From Mycoemilia scoparia (Eukaryota; Kickxellomycota; Kickxellomycetes; Kickxellales; Kickxellaceae): a stretch of 44,810 bases of DNA. This document shows positions 19,423-29,083 of this stretch, piece after piece. The notes under the pieces were generated by a model. That model saw only the letters and a program-made list of their open reading frames with translations, had not been told where the DNA came from and made no database searches. Position 1 is the stretch's first letter, and every line of letters starts with the position of its first letter. Made by a program: the position numbers and the translations under genes. Location of the stretch: positions 1-44,810 of the forward strand of contig JANBPU010000130.1 of NCBI GenBank assembly GCA_027575805.1, written 5' to 3'.

Positions 19423-19605
19423 TAAACTAAACATTAACATAGAAACTAAAAATAACAAGTTGTGTAGTACTACACCCCACCTTATCTCACCATGACATTT
19501 CAAGAGAAAGACAAGAATAAAAGATCATTTTATTCCAGTTACTTTTCTTTCTAGCACGATGAAGCAGGTTTAGATATATATAATATCCATTTGGAAAGGT
19601 ATCCT

Positions 19606-19735
19606 TCAAAAGGGAACAGCCCTGTATTCTCATACCACCAGCAAACTTGATCCATAAGACATACAACCTAGATTGGTATTGGAGTGTTTATTCTTGTGGA
19701 CTTTTAGAGGATATTCTGCCATTACTACTCAACCA
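19606..19735 (+). repeat. Possible family-3 diverged repeat
   Basis: TTCAAAAGGGAACAGCC, CATAAGACATACAACC, GGTATTGGAG and ATTCTGCCATT match the 15.6-kb copy and the inverted 7.4-kb copy in order. Divergence is high. Confidence 0.35.
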
Positions 19736-19770
19736 ATAAATTTCCCAAGAGTATAACAACAGCTTGTCAA

Positions 19771-19876
19771 CATATGGATCATAATTTTCGAAGGGTAAAT
19801 TCTAGTGACCAATGATTATAGGCGCAATCACAGTTGATTATCAAACATTCACCCTTCAAAAGTTATCACCCATATA
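19771..19876. mobile_element. Family-1 MITE-like element
   Basis: The ends CATATGGATCATAATTTTCG and CTTCAAAAGTTATCACCCAT enclose GTGACCAATGATTATAGGCG and CAATCACAG. It belongs to the same subtype as the truncated copy at 39530. Confidence 0.8.
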
Positions 19877-19956
19877 GTTTTATTAGAAAAAAAACGAAAT
19901 AATAACTATACTAAATATTTCATTAATCTAACACCAGGCCATTCTGATATCCCCAA

Positions 19957-20160
19957 CTATTCATTGTGTGCTTCTGGAGGGTGTGTGTGTTTTTTTTCTT
20001 CAAATCCTCCAACAATTGGTACTTTTCGAACAGCCAATTTCTGTGGCAATGTCATTGATGGTGGCGAAGTCTGGAAAAACTGTTTAAAACAAAACGTCAT
20101 TTGGGTAAACATAACAATAAACATTATCAGAAGAACCAAAGCCGTCGTCTTCAAAACCAT
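19957..20160 (-). CDS. Candidate small secreted protein
   Basis: 67 residues from ATG at 20160. It opens with a strong hydrophobic signal-like segment (LKTTALVLLIMFIVMF) ending near TFC, followed by a short polar region rich in Lys, His and Pro. The stretch KVPIVGG recalls the repeated motif of the secreted protein at 16043-16942, though this may be chance. There is no clear TATA box or conserved domain, and an overlapping plus-strand ORF exists. Treat it as a candidate only. Confidence 0.35.
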   Translation of the reverse strand: MVLKTTALVLLIMFIVMFTQMTFCFKQFFQTSPPSMTLPQKLAVRKVPIVGGFEEKKHTHPPEAHNE

Positions 20161-20857
20161 TCCGATTTCCTATCGTATTCGCGGATCTTAATAATTGTTT
20201 CTCTTGAAAGTTCGTGACAGACGTATACGTAATAGAGCAAGAGAATACACTGCTAGATTAGATCGCCACTACCACAACAACAATATGTTCTTGCTGTCTG
20301 CTTCTATAATAATGAGGGGAATGTCCGAATCTGGAAATATTGTAATGTATTTCTGTATACAAAAAGAATATCGAGGTGGAGAGAGGTCCTGTGCAGGAAA
20401 GAATGTGTAGGAATCGAGTTAAATGCATTCAATGATGAGTACAACAGCTGGTGAGGTTGTTTAGACCGAAAGAAACCACATTATAATTGTGTATAGACTG
20501 ATGGTCCACACTTTATCAAATTACTGATATCTGCTTTCAATCCATTTCGGTCCCATATATATTTGTGTGGCTGCAGCCTACATTTTCAAAGTCAAAGCCT
20601 TAGTTTTCTTTATGGCTGTCAACATCCATACTTGATGATGTCTGATAATGTACCTCATATAAGCCACATAAAAGATGCTCTTTTACATACAAAAACTGGT
20701 CTCAGCATAATTCTACCTATATTGTTTACACCAAGTTGTTGACGAAATAGGTTACTATTGCTGGTATCAATCACACAATTTTCACACTTTCTTGGTTTAG
20801 TTTTTATAGCCAGTTTTCAAAAGCTTCAAATTATTAATAATGCACTTTAATCTTAAT

Positions 20858-21922
20858 TTATTGTAAACTCATATAGCTTTTTTTACGACTAGAAAAAGAT
20901 AAAGTAAATCTACAGCGAGAAAACAAGCTGTCAGACACCACTGCGAAGGAGTCCGGTTTTGACGGATCTCTGTTGCGGCAGTGATACATTTGCACACTAC
21001 TCATTATAACATCGTGTGAAAAGTCTCCTTCTTGTTGTACACAATTAGCCCATTCCAAAAGGTTTTTTGGACACACCCTAAAGGCATTATTTTCCACACC
21101 ATCATCATCATCAGCACACTGAGCATCTGGACAAATCGTTTTCAAATACTCCTTTTTCGCCAAATAATCAGAGATCTTTTCAATAATTTCACATTTTTTA
21201 GTGACTTCGTCGAACATGGCCACACCAGCATCTTTAAGCAAAGGCTCAAATTGAGTCTCATTGCGTTCCTCTTCATCATCATCATCATCATCGTCATCCA
21301 GGTCCTGGGCATTGATGGCATGGCCTAGAAGATTCTCATAAAGACCAGGAGCCACGTCAATCTTGCTCAATGAAAAATTTTGGGCAAGCTCAATCTCAGG
21401 AAAAACAGTTGACCAGAAAAGAAAAGCACCAAACAACATGACCAGACCACAATAACATTGTATTCCATGTCTTATTATTTGCTTAGACCTTTCCTTGTCA
21501 CAGCCTGATCTTGACAATTTTTCATCAGAATTATCAGGCGTGTTGGCAAACTCAATGGCATCATCAATAAGATGTTGACCACATCTGATCACTTCAAGAA
21601 TCATTGATAATTTTTTATTGGAGGTTTTATTTCCAGCAATGTGGGCACATGCTAACTTGTACAAAACGTTAGCAACCTTTTCAGAAAATCCAACAAGTTT
21701 ATCTGCAGAGGGCCCATTATTATTGTTGCAAAGTGCAACTTGGATAGCATTGACATATTTACAGAAAAGCGCTAGTCTAATCGAGCCTGTGCAATCCCTG
21801 GTAGTAACAGCAGTAGTAGCAGTAACCACCAAAGTGGTACTACCATGGTTATTGTCATTACCACAAAAAGGAGGTGATGATTGTCCTTCCAGAAGGGGAG
21901 TCAGCTCAGATGAATCTGACAT
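20858..21922 (-). CDS. Single-pass membrane protein with dileucine signal, function unknown
   Basis: 354 residues, single exon, ATG at 21922. Near the N terminus, SELTPLLE fits the acidic dileucine sorting signal (ExxxLL, Glu6 to Leu10-Leu11), seen in cargo for vacuoles or endosomes. One strong transmembrane segment (CGLVMLFGAFLFWSTVF, about residues 158-174) follows a helical region of about 110 residues. After it comes an Asp/Glu run (about 205-218), then a Cys-containing region and a basic, Ser-rich C terminus. No family is recognised. A CATAAATAG box (22040-22047, minus strand) lies about 120 bases upstream. The upstream DNA is duplicated in inverted form at the window's right edge, implying a linked paralogue. 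Confidence 0.8.
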   Translation of the reverse strand: MSDSSELTPLLEGQSSPPFCGNDNNHGSTTLVVTATTAVTTRDCTGSIRLALFCKYVNAIQVALCNNNNGPSADKLVGFSEKVANVLYKLACAHIAGNKTSNKKLSMILEVIRCGQHLIDDAIEFANTPDNSDEKLSRSGCDKERSKQIIRHGIQCYCGLVMLFGAFLFWSTVFPEIELAQNFSLSKIDVAPGLYENLLGHAINAQDLDDDDDDDDEEERNETQFEPLLKDAGVAMFDEVTKKCEIIEKISDYLAKKEYLKTICPDAQCADDDDGVENNAFRVCPKNLLEWANCVQQEGDFSHDVIMSSVQMYHCRNRDPSKPDSFAVVSDSLFSRCRFTLSFSSRKKSYMSLQ

Positions 21923-22044
21923 CTTGATTCCTTGTTGGATGGATGGATGGATGGGTGAGTGTGTGAGTTGTGTGGAAAACAGCTGTATGGGGTAAAGGGC
22001 TGAGTGGACGACTTTTCTAGCAGTAGGGAATCCCCCAGCTATTT

Positions 22045-22355
22045 ATGTGAAATGAGTTGGAAGAATATGGGGGGAAATTTGGGCTTTGTAGGTTTGCACT
22101 TTTTAGATTTTGTCATAAAATAATATTTTCCCGAATACTAAAATGTTGTAGTTTGTTTGTAAAGATTTTTTTGTATGTACAAAAATAGAAAAATTGGTAG
22201 ATTGCCAAAGATTATGACAGACCAAAAATTGTTCTAAACTTTGATTGTGAATTTTTCAAAAGAATTTTTTGTTGGAACATGTGAGGATATTTTTGAAGGG
22301 CTAGTCGCGCATTTGACTGTGACTGCGCCTATAATCATTGCCCTCCAAAAGATAT
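22045..22355 (-). repeat. Inverted duplicate of the window's right-edge segment
   Basis: The minus strand here matches plus-strand 44448-44810, including a 33-base identical block (22093-22125 against 44738-44770), the pieces GGCAATCT and TCAAAAGAATT, and the adjoining family-1 element. The shared position of the element shows that it predates the duplication. Confidence 0.8.
22278..22350. mobile_element. Truncated family-1 MITE-like element
   Basis: The left part GAGGATATTTTTGAAGGGC and the core GACTGTGACTGCGCCTATAA, TCATTGCCCTCCAAAAG are present. The ACTAGT block and the right terminus are missing. It corresponds to the fuller copy at 44448-44572. Confidence 0.65.
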
Positions 22356-22654
22356 CTGGTTAAAGATATCAAAGATAAATTTCCATTATAGTAGAGTATT
22401 TTGGCTCTTATAGAGCACAAATATATGAATGAACTCCAAATGGAGTAGGGGGTTACATTTTTAACTGCAAACCTTAGAATGCTCTTTGGGTGATATTCAC
22501 GACGGATACACATCTATATTCTTGTAAATATAATTCCATACTAGGTAAAAGCGGAAGAAAGTATTTATATCTGAATGAAATAATTCTTTTATTATCAAGT
22601 GGACGGCACATCCTCCTTTGCCAAAAAAAAACAACCACCAAATTCCAACACCCT

Positions 22655-25600
22655 TTAATTTACTAAAACGTTACTCACTGTGCTTTTCTTAAACTTTTTT
22701 TCCGCCATACTGTAAAGCATCCCAAACTGACCACTCTTAAAACACATCTCGTAAAACTTGGATTCTGTGTTTTGCAATAATTTATAAGGCTGGTCAAATT
22801 CAGCAACTCTGCCACGATCAATAACCATGACTTTATCATAGTCGATGATGGTTTGCAACCGATGAGCAATACACAACATGGTGGTTTGGGAAAATGCCTC
22901 GCTCCGCAGGAATTTCTGAATATGCTTGTCAGTTTCGAAATCAAGAGATGCAGTGGCTTCGTCCATGATTAGTATTTTGGATTTCCGGACCATAGCTCTT
23001 GCCAGGGTTATCATCTGTCTTTGACCTAGACTCAGATTTTTGCCACCAGCGTTGATTCGGGTGTTGAGCGATTTTAGGGTGTTTTGGTCTTCAAGTTCGT
23101 CAATGAACATCTGGTTCTCATCCTCTTCTTCGTCATTGCTGTCATCAGTAGTGTCTGTACCACTAACATATTCTGGATTGTTTATATTGCTGACATTTGT
23201 AGATGGCGATGGCTGTTTTTCGTTAATAGCCAAGCCAGAATGTGGAGACACCATCTTTATCAGCTCAAGGAATCCGCTGGCATATAAATTCTTGGGCAAA
23301 CAGGAAACAGCGACAGAATGTGCACGGTTTAGCGCCTTTATAGCCATTATTTTCGACCAAACTAATAGCAGCGATTTTATAGACTTGTATAATCTATTAA
23401 CATCTTTACGATATTTGAAAGCTTTAGCAGCAATGCCATTTAGTTTGGCTTGAAGGTCATTTATCACCCTGGGCTTAAGTTTCAGCAAAAATCTCCATTT
23501 GGACTTTCCGGCTCCTTTCTTCTTTGCTATCGAGTCTTCTCCAGAAGATCCGCTGTCGCAATCATCACTACTGCTATTGACAGATTCTCCAGCCTTGTTG
23601 CTATCAGCATTATCGTCGTTGTCAGTAGGCTTGGTTTTGAAAATACCGATTTTTAACAGCGCATCCCACAAATCATCATCCTCAAATTCATCAAACGGAT
23701 CAAGATTATGTCGCAAGGTGCCCTGAAGCAACGATGGTTCCTGCGGAATCATGGTCATATTGCGGCGTAGATCATCGAGTCCGATCTTGGTCACATCAAT
23801 TCCGTCAATCTCAATAGTCCCACCTCCATCAGCATTACCAGTGGTGCTGGATTTTGGCTCCAAGAACCTCAGCAGAGTCAAAACCAAGGTAGACTTCCCT
23901 GCTCCGGTTCTACCCACAATTCCAACTTTCTCACCGCCCTTAATTTCAAACGATACATCTTTGAGAACCATCCGTGTTTCTTTGGCAACAGCAGTCTTTG
24001 TGGTTGGGGTTGTGGTTTTGCTTTTATTCTCTTGAATTAATGGGCTATTCGGTCTACTCCTTTCGCCATTCGGTTCTTCAGAACTATCATGGTCGTCAGC
24101 ACCGCCACCACCACCACCACTACTGTCTTTAATAACAGAAGCTGTGCGTTTATCATACGAAGACGACAAGTTCTTGACTTTGATATTCCCACTGGCTGGC
24201 CATAATAGTGGCGGCCTATTCTCAGGAATAATAGCAGGGAGTTCTTGAGGAAGCTCAACATACTTGCTCAAAGTTCTCAACGAAGTTCTCAACGTGTAGA
24301 ACTGCATAAAATCAGTAATCATGTACCAAATAAACGAAGAAAGCAATACCGACTGCTTAATAACAAATCCCGACGAGCCCTGTCCACCACCACCGCTGGT
24401 GGAATCAAAATCTTCTTTTCCAGATGCTGACATTTTGCCAGAATGTGCAACACTTATCAGCCCGGAAACCAACAAATATGTAATAAAGAAATTTGAAAAC
24501 GCGCTGATGATTTTCAAACACACCGCATTCTGTTCCCGATAGTCAGAATTAAACCGACCAAAAGAATAGTTCGCTTCCACGGCCTCAATCTCTTTGTCAA
24601 TATGTTTCTGTGTCATTCCAAATCCTCGAATTGTGGCTCTTGCGCTATCATCAGTTTTTAAGGAATAAATGACCTTGGAGGTTCCAATACTGGTTTTTCG
24701 AATCGACATTTGGATATCCTCAATGACATTATCCATCCGAATACTGTGCAGAGAATACACATAGTAAATGGCAAGTATAATGACTAAATGTACAATCGAT
24801 CCGGGTGCACTAACAACCAGGATCACAACGATCCCCAAGCCTTCAAACAAAGACTCCAAAAAGCTGTCAAAGATTTCTTGGAATTCTTCAAATATGTCGT
24901 AGGCTGTTCCGAATGCCTCGCTGCTTATGAGGTTTAGTGGGGTTTCTTGAAAGAAGCCGGGAGTCGCATTGGCCAAATTTTGCATGATCTTTTTCAGAAT
25001 GGTTTGGTTGTGTGTTTCGTAGATGTCAGAATCAAATGTGAATGAGTATCTGAGCGATCCCGAGAGTGTGTTGATCACTTCGATTAGAGTTTTTCCAAGA
25101 ACAAATCCCAATGGCCCCATGGCTAATAAAGTAGTAGTGCTGCTTGAGACTGCGGTGGGTTTGGCAGAATTACTGATACTGCTAGAAAGCAATCCAACCC
25201 AGTAGTCCCCGATTTTGTTTGTAAAAGACTCGATGAATGTTAAGAGCGCAGGCTTTACCAGGAACCATATTCCACCACATAAAACAACGATCTTGTATAA
25301 TATAGAGAAATTTTGTTTTATAAAGTTTGTGGATGCTCGATCATCATTTTGCTCAAGTTCATTATCAATATACTTGTCAGCATTGCTGCTGTGGATGGTG
25401 GTATGTTTCGAATTTCCTGCTGTATCTTCTTCATCAATAAGCCAATCCACATCTTTGACAACATCCGATTCCAACTTTTCAGATTCTTTGTTATTGCTCA
25501 AACCCAGCTCTCCAGAACCCTCCTTATCCAACATAATAACCCCCTGATCGGCCAACTCTTTTGTACTTCCTTGTGCTTTCACGGTTCCATTCTCAACAAC

Positions 25601-28600
25601 CACCACGCTATCAGCCACCGGCGCACACATAGCAACATGGTTGGTGGCCAGCACGACCGTCCTTCCGACCGATATTTCCGAGCCATTCCGTGAAATGCAG
25701 CGGAACAATATATGATTAGCCGTCAGGATGTCAACTGCAGACAAACAGTCATCAATGACCAACACTCTAGAATCACTATACAACGCCCGGGCTAGATTAA
25801 TACGCTGCTTCTGTCCACCAGAAAGTCGCACTCCATTATCACCAACTAGTGTCAGATCGCGATGCTCCATATCATCGATGTCAACTATGAGAGCACATGC
25901 TTCAAGGACTTGCAAGTACCGGCGTTTGTTCATGGCACTTCCAAATAGAATGTTCTCACGAATTGTTGTGTTTTCGATCCATGGCTGTTGGGCCACATAG
26001 CCTACCCCGCTTAATTCCCAAGCCCCTTTTGCCCCACTAGTATTACTGCTGGATATAGTCGGACAAAAATTGGTATTAAGCTCAAACGGAAACTTGATGT
26101 TGCCTTTAATACAGCACATTTCTCCCATTAGTGCAAGCAAGAGAGATGTTTTTCCACATCCGGTTGGCCCAGTTATTAGAGTTAATTTCCCTTTGGGGAT
26201 TTTTATGTTTATGTTGTGTAAATAAAATCCACCATCAGGTTTGTTAATAGTGTCAGCGTACTCCTTATTGATATCACCATTATTACTATTGGATCCTTTG
26301 GTGGTGGTCAGTTGTGGCGGTGCAGGTATGTTGAGCTGAATAAGCTTTTGGCAAAATACTGGACTCATTTGATCGAGTTTAACAAAATCCAGATTTCCAG
26401 TGGTTTGGTCTAATGGAATGTCTGATATGGGCGGCGTGTCAAGACTCCAAACAAAATGGGCATCGCCAAATATCCCAAAGCAATCATCCATCTCAGGGTT
26501 GTTGGTTTCTATAGATCTGGTTCGAAGCCACTGAACTAACTGGCATTTCAATAATGTTCTAATAGTTTCACGAACCCTGTCAATATTATAAAACAGCGAT
26601 CCCGAAGAGCTATTAACAACCAAAGATCCGCCGCCACTTCCATCATCGCCCTTATTCTTCTTGTCAATAAGCATTGAGACCCACGGCACCAACACCTTTA
26701 TTCTGTTCTTAACATATTTCCTCGCCGGCTGAGTTATCCTCTCAACATATCTTACCAAATTATCCGACACATAAAACATCGAAGATTCCGTATACGTAAG
26801 TGCAACAGACTGAGGAATCGATGTGCCTCCATTAAACACAGGATACAGATAAAATACCATCAACAGGTTTGCGGTTTTAAGACCACGATTAATCCAAATC
26901 GTAGAATCCCACAATGAAGAAAACGCCCCTCCACTGTTTCCAGACAACAACAACGACGACGACGACGAGGACGTTAATTTAGAATGTTTTTTACGATAAA
27001 GTCTACTTTTCTTTGAGCTCTTTTCCCAAAATTTAATATACTCCGATCCCCAACCCAGCAATTTAATAGACTTATAATTATACACAATATTATACTGGGC
27101 ATCAGTAACACGTTCCTGGTGTTTTCTTTGTTTAGCCATATACTGGGCTTTAAGCCTGTCAATCTTCGACGCCGACGACTTGTTTTTATTTCTATGGATC
27201 GCGTTCGTTGTATTAATTCGATGCTGCCGACACTGTCTATAAACATTCACAACAGAAAATCCCAAAGGAATAACCAATGCCGGTCCTAGTAGATTATACA
27301 ACATGGCCAGTTGCGAAATATTGGCAATCGCTTCGTTGATTTTATTTTGGACTTGAGTAAACCCCACATACACCGAATCTGATAAATTGACAAAATTAAC
27401 TTTATCACATCCTTCAGTCTTTCTAAATAATATCCTAGACGTTCCACCACCACCTCCCTGCATGATACTACTACTACTACCAATGCTGCTGCTGGTGTAT
27501 TGAATTCCATCAGCATTAGACTCGTTTTCATCATCATGATCCCACGCCATCGTCCTGATTTTATACATCGGATTCCGCCATCGATAATTTATAGCTTCAC
27601 ATTCAGCAATCCGATTAATTTTATTATACACTTTCTGCTGCGCCACATTTTCTTGGTACCCAACAAAATGGTTGGCCAGATCAAATATTAACCGACTTTT
27701 GGCCACCCAGAGACTATCGGCAACAGAATTGACCGTGGCTGATGATGACGAGAAGGCTTCGAACTTTTCTAGAATAGTTTTGGTGAAATATGTATTTGCC
27801 ATGCTGGTCACGGATCTAATAGACGAAAGCACGATATGCAGGATTATTTCGTAACGACATTGCCATAGCAGATGATACCGAAACATAAATGTGGATTTTA
27901 GCTGTAGCAGAGCGGTTGATCGGTGTTTGGACCAGATGTAAAGGAGTTGGTCGGTTTTTGGTAGAGAAGGCATATCGTTGATGGTCAAATGCCGATGCTG
28001 CTTGGCAGTGGTGGTGGTGGTTAGCCAAGAGAATTTAAGTATCCAGATTCCAAGCGCCCTGGAAAATGGCGAGGCCGTATCATGTAGATTCTTGATGGTT
28101 TCGGCAACAACTGACCGTTGTTCCTTTTCTTCATTTTTGACACCTGTTTTCGTTTGTTGTAATGAAGCTGAGGTGGTAGCGGCATTGGAAGTAGTAAATC
28201 CGCAAGCAAGAAGAAAAATTAGTGACAAACCAAGTCGATGCCAACACATATTGACCAAATGGTCATTATTGCCATTTCTAGTATTGGTGGCGTTTTCGAG
28301 GTTATCCAAGTTACTTTGCTGATAAACATCGATTTCTGATCTAATAAATACCGCAAAGGCCAATAAAAGCAGAATAAAGTCACCACTGGTATTTCGGCAC
28401 AAAGATGTTAGCAACTTATTACCACCGCTGGCACTACTGCTACCACTACTACTACGAACTTTCAATGGAGTATTTGTCGTTGTTGCTTGGAAAAATACAG
28501 ATGAAACCAATCCAACAACAATCATTGACAAAACCATCGTCAGTGGCAATAATAAATCCTGGTTATAAAAACCACTATTATTTATCCCAGACTTCATCAA

Positions 28601-29083
28601 TGAAGATATCAGCCCACCAATGGAGACAACTTTAATGCCCTCAATAATGATTCCAGATACATCCAATTCTATCATTGAATCATCGTTAGTCGTCGTCGTC
28701 GTTGTTGACTTTGAACCCGCACTATTACTGCCAATATCATTAGTTTCTGGTTTGGATCTTTTAAGGGCAGTTAAAAGTGGCGCAATTATAATCCATCGTT
28801 GATTTGCAGAATCTTTATCATCATCATCCAGTAATTTTAACAGGAATTGCCTCAATAGATCCTTAATATATCCAAAAACACTGATATGGAATTGCTGTGA
28901 CAGAATAGCGTATATATACAATAGGGAAAGCCCAAATAAAGTTAACGACAGGGCTTGATCGAAATAGTATGAAATAGAATGAAAGACCAAAGTAAAGTAA
29001 TTGAAAGATGCGAGCTTCCTTTGTAAAAATGTCAACCAGGAATAATAGGATTTGACTATCCCTATAATATCAGAAAAGCCCAT
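22655..29083 (-). CDS. ABCC-type (MRP-like) full ABC transporter
   Basis: A 2142-residue, single-exon full transporter, larger than the usual roughly 1500 residues. Two membrane domains alternate with two nucleotide-binding domains. NBD1 has Walker A GPTGCGKTSLL (about 974), signature LSGGQKQR (about 1089) and Walker B LVIDDCLSAVD with Asp in place of the catalytic Glu. That degenerate site is typical of subfamily C. NBD2 has GRTGAGKSTL (about 1726), LSLGQRQ (about 2016), ILIMDEATASLD and a His in CIAHRL, so it is catalytically complete. About 190 extra residues (roughly 1812-2005) are inserted between the NBD2 Q-loop and the signature. The N terminus has extra membrane segments. Substrates in this subfamily include conjugates, bile acids, metals and drugs, often at the vacuolar membrane; none can be chosen here. 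A TATAAAAG box lies about 170 bases upstream. Confidence 0.95.
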   Translation of the reverse strand: MGFSDIIGIVKSYYSWLTFLQRKLASFNYFTLVFHSISYYFDQALSLTLFGLSLLYIYAILSQQFHISVFGYIKDLLRQFLLKLLDDDDKDSANQRWIIIAPLLTALKRSKPETNDIGSNSAGSKSTTTTTTNDDSMIELDVSGIIIEGIKVVSIGGLISSLMKSGINNSGFYNQDLLLPLTMVLSMIVVGLVSSVFFQATTTNTPLKVRSSSGSSSASGGNKLLTSLCRNTSGDFILLLLAFAVFIRSEIDVYQQSNLDNLENATNTRNGNNDHLVNMCWHRLGLSLIFLLACGFTTSNAATTSASLQQTKTGVKNEEKEQRSVVAETIKNLHDTASPFSRALGIWILKFSWLTTTTTAKQHRHLTINDMPSLPKTDQLLYIWSKHRSTALLQLKSTFMFRYHLLWQCRYEIILHIVLSSIRSVTSMANTYFTKTILEKFEAFSSSSATVNSVADSLWVAKSRLIFDLANHFVGYQENVAQQKVYNKINRIAECEAINYRWRNPMYKIRTMAWDHDDENESNADGIQYTSSSIGSSSSIMQGGGGGTSRILFRKTEGCDKVNFVNLSDSVYVGFTQVQNKINEAIANISQLAMLYNLLGPALVIPLGFSVVNVYRQCRQHRINTTNAIHRNKNKSSASKIDRLKAQYMAKQRKHQERVTDAQYNIVYNYKSIKLLGWGSEYIKFWEKSSKKSRLYRKKHSKLTSSSSSSLLLSGNSGGAFSSLWDSTIWINRGLKTANLLMVFYLYPVFNGGTSIPQSVALTYTESSMFYVSDNLVRYVERITQPARKYVKNRIKVLVPWVSMLIDKKNKGDDGSGGGSLVVNSSSGSLFYNIDRVRETIRTLLKCQLVQWLRTRSIETNNPEMDDCFGIFGDAHFVWSLDTPPISDIPLDQTTGNLDFVKLDQMSPVFCQKLIQLNIPAPPQLTTTKGSNSNNGDINKEYADTINKPDGGFYLHNINIKIPKGKLTLITGPTGCGKTSLLLALMGEMCCIKGNIKFPFELNTNFCPTISSSNTSGAKGAWELSGVGYVAQQPWIENTTIRENILFGSAMNKRRYLQVLEACALIVDIDDMEHRDLTLVGDNGVRLSGGQKQRINLARALYSDSRVLVIDDCLSAVDILTANHILFRCISRNGSEISVGRTVVLATNHVAMCAPVADSVVVVENGTVKAQGSTKELADQGVIMLDKEGSGELGLSNNKESEKLESDVVKDVDWLIDEEDTAGNSKHTTIHSSNADKYIDNELEQNDDRASTNFIKQNFSILYKIVVLCGGIWFLVKPALLTFIESFTNKIGDYWVGLLSSSISNSAKPTAVSSSTTTLLAMGPLGFVLGKTLIEVINTLSGSLRYSFTFDSDIYETHNQTILKKIMQNLANATPGFFQETPLNLISSEAFGTAYDIFEEFQEIFDSFLESLFEGLGIVVILVVSAPGSIVHLVIILAIYYVYSLHSIRMDNVIEDIQMSIRKTSIGTSKVIYSLKTDDSARATIRGFGMTQKHIDKEIEAVEANYSFGRFNSDYREQNAVCLKIISAFSNFFITYLLVSGLISVAHSGKMSASGKEDFDSTSGGGGQGSSGFVIKQSVLLSSFIWYMITDFMQFYTLRTSLRTLSKYVELPQELPAIIPENRPPLLWPASGNIKVKNLSSSYDKRTASVIKDSSGGGGGGADDHDSSEEPNGERSRPNSPLIQENKSKTTTPTTKTAVAKETRMVLKDVSFEIKGGEKVGIVGRTGAGKSTLVLTLLRFLEPKSSTTGNADGGGTIEIDGIDVTKIGLDDLRRNMTMIPQEPSLLQGTLRHNLDPFDEFEDDDLWDALLKIGIFKTKPTDNDDNADSNKAGESVNSSSDDCDSGSSGEDSIAKKKGAGKSKWRFLLKLKPRVINDLQAKLNGIAAKAFKYRKDVNRLYKSIKSLLLVWSKIMAIKALNRAHSVAVSCLPKNLYASGFLELIKMVSPHSGLAINEKQPSPSTNVSNINNPEYVSGTDTTDDSNDEEEDENQMFIDELEDQNTLKSLNTRINAGGKNLSLGQRQMITLARAMVRKSKILIMDEATASLDFETDKHIQKFLRSEAFSQTTMLCIAHRLQTIIDYDKVMVIDRGRVAEFDQPYKLLQNTESKFYEMCFKSGQFGMLYSMAEKKFKKSTVSNVLVN

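Larger units (their letters stand above)
16943..20857. other. Long gene-poor region rich in short elements
   Basis: 3.9 kb containing the promoter of the secreted-protein gene and at least six family-1 elements (18275, 18384, 18864, 19300 and 19771 starts, plus a possible family-3 repeat at 19606). Only one small ORF, at 19957-20160, has any protein-like character. ORFs at 17288-17734 and 17731-17985 lack codon bias, domains and promoters, and I do not accept them. Confidence 0.55.
21923..22654. other. Intergenic region between ABC transporter 3' end and the 354-residue gene
   Basis: Holds the promoter of the membrane-protein gene, a segment (22045-22275) matching 44575-44810 in inverted orientation, and a truncated family-1 element (22278-22350). 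No gene is seen. Confidence 0.65.

Noticed and set aside
22301..22513. 70-residue minus-strand ORF
   Set aside because: Part of it is the truncated family-1 element, and the same peptide-like piece appears in an ORF at 18894-19094 over another copy, so it reflects the repeat, not a gene.
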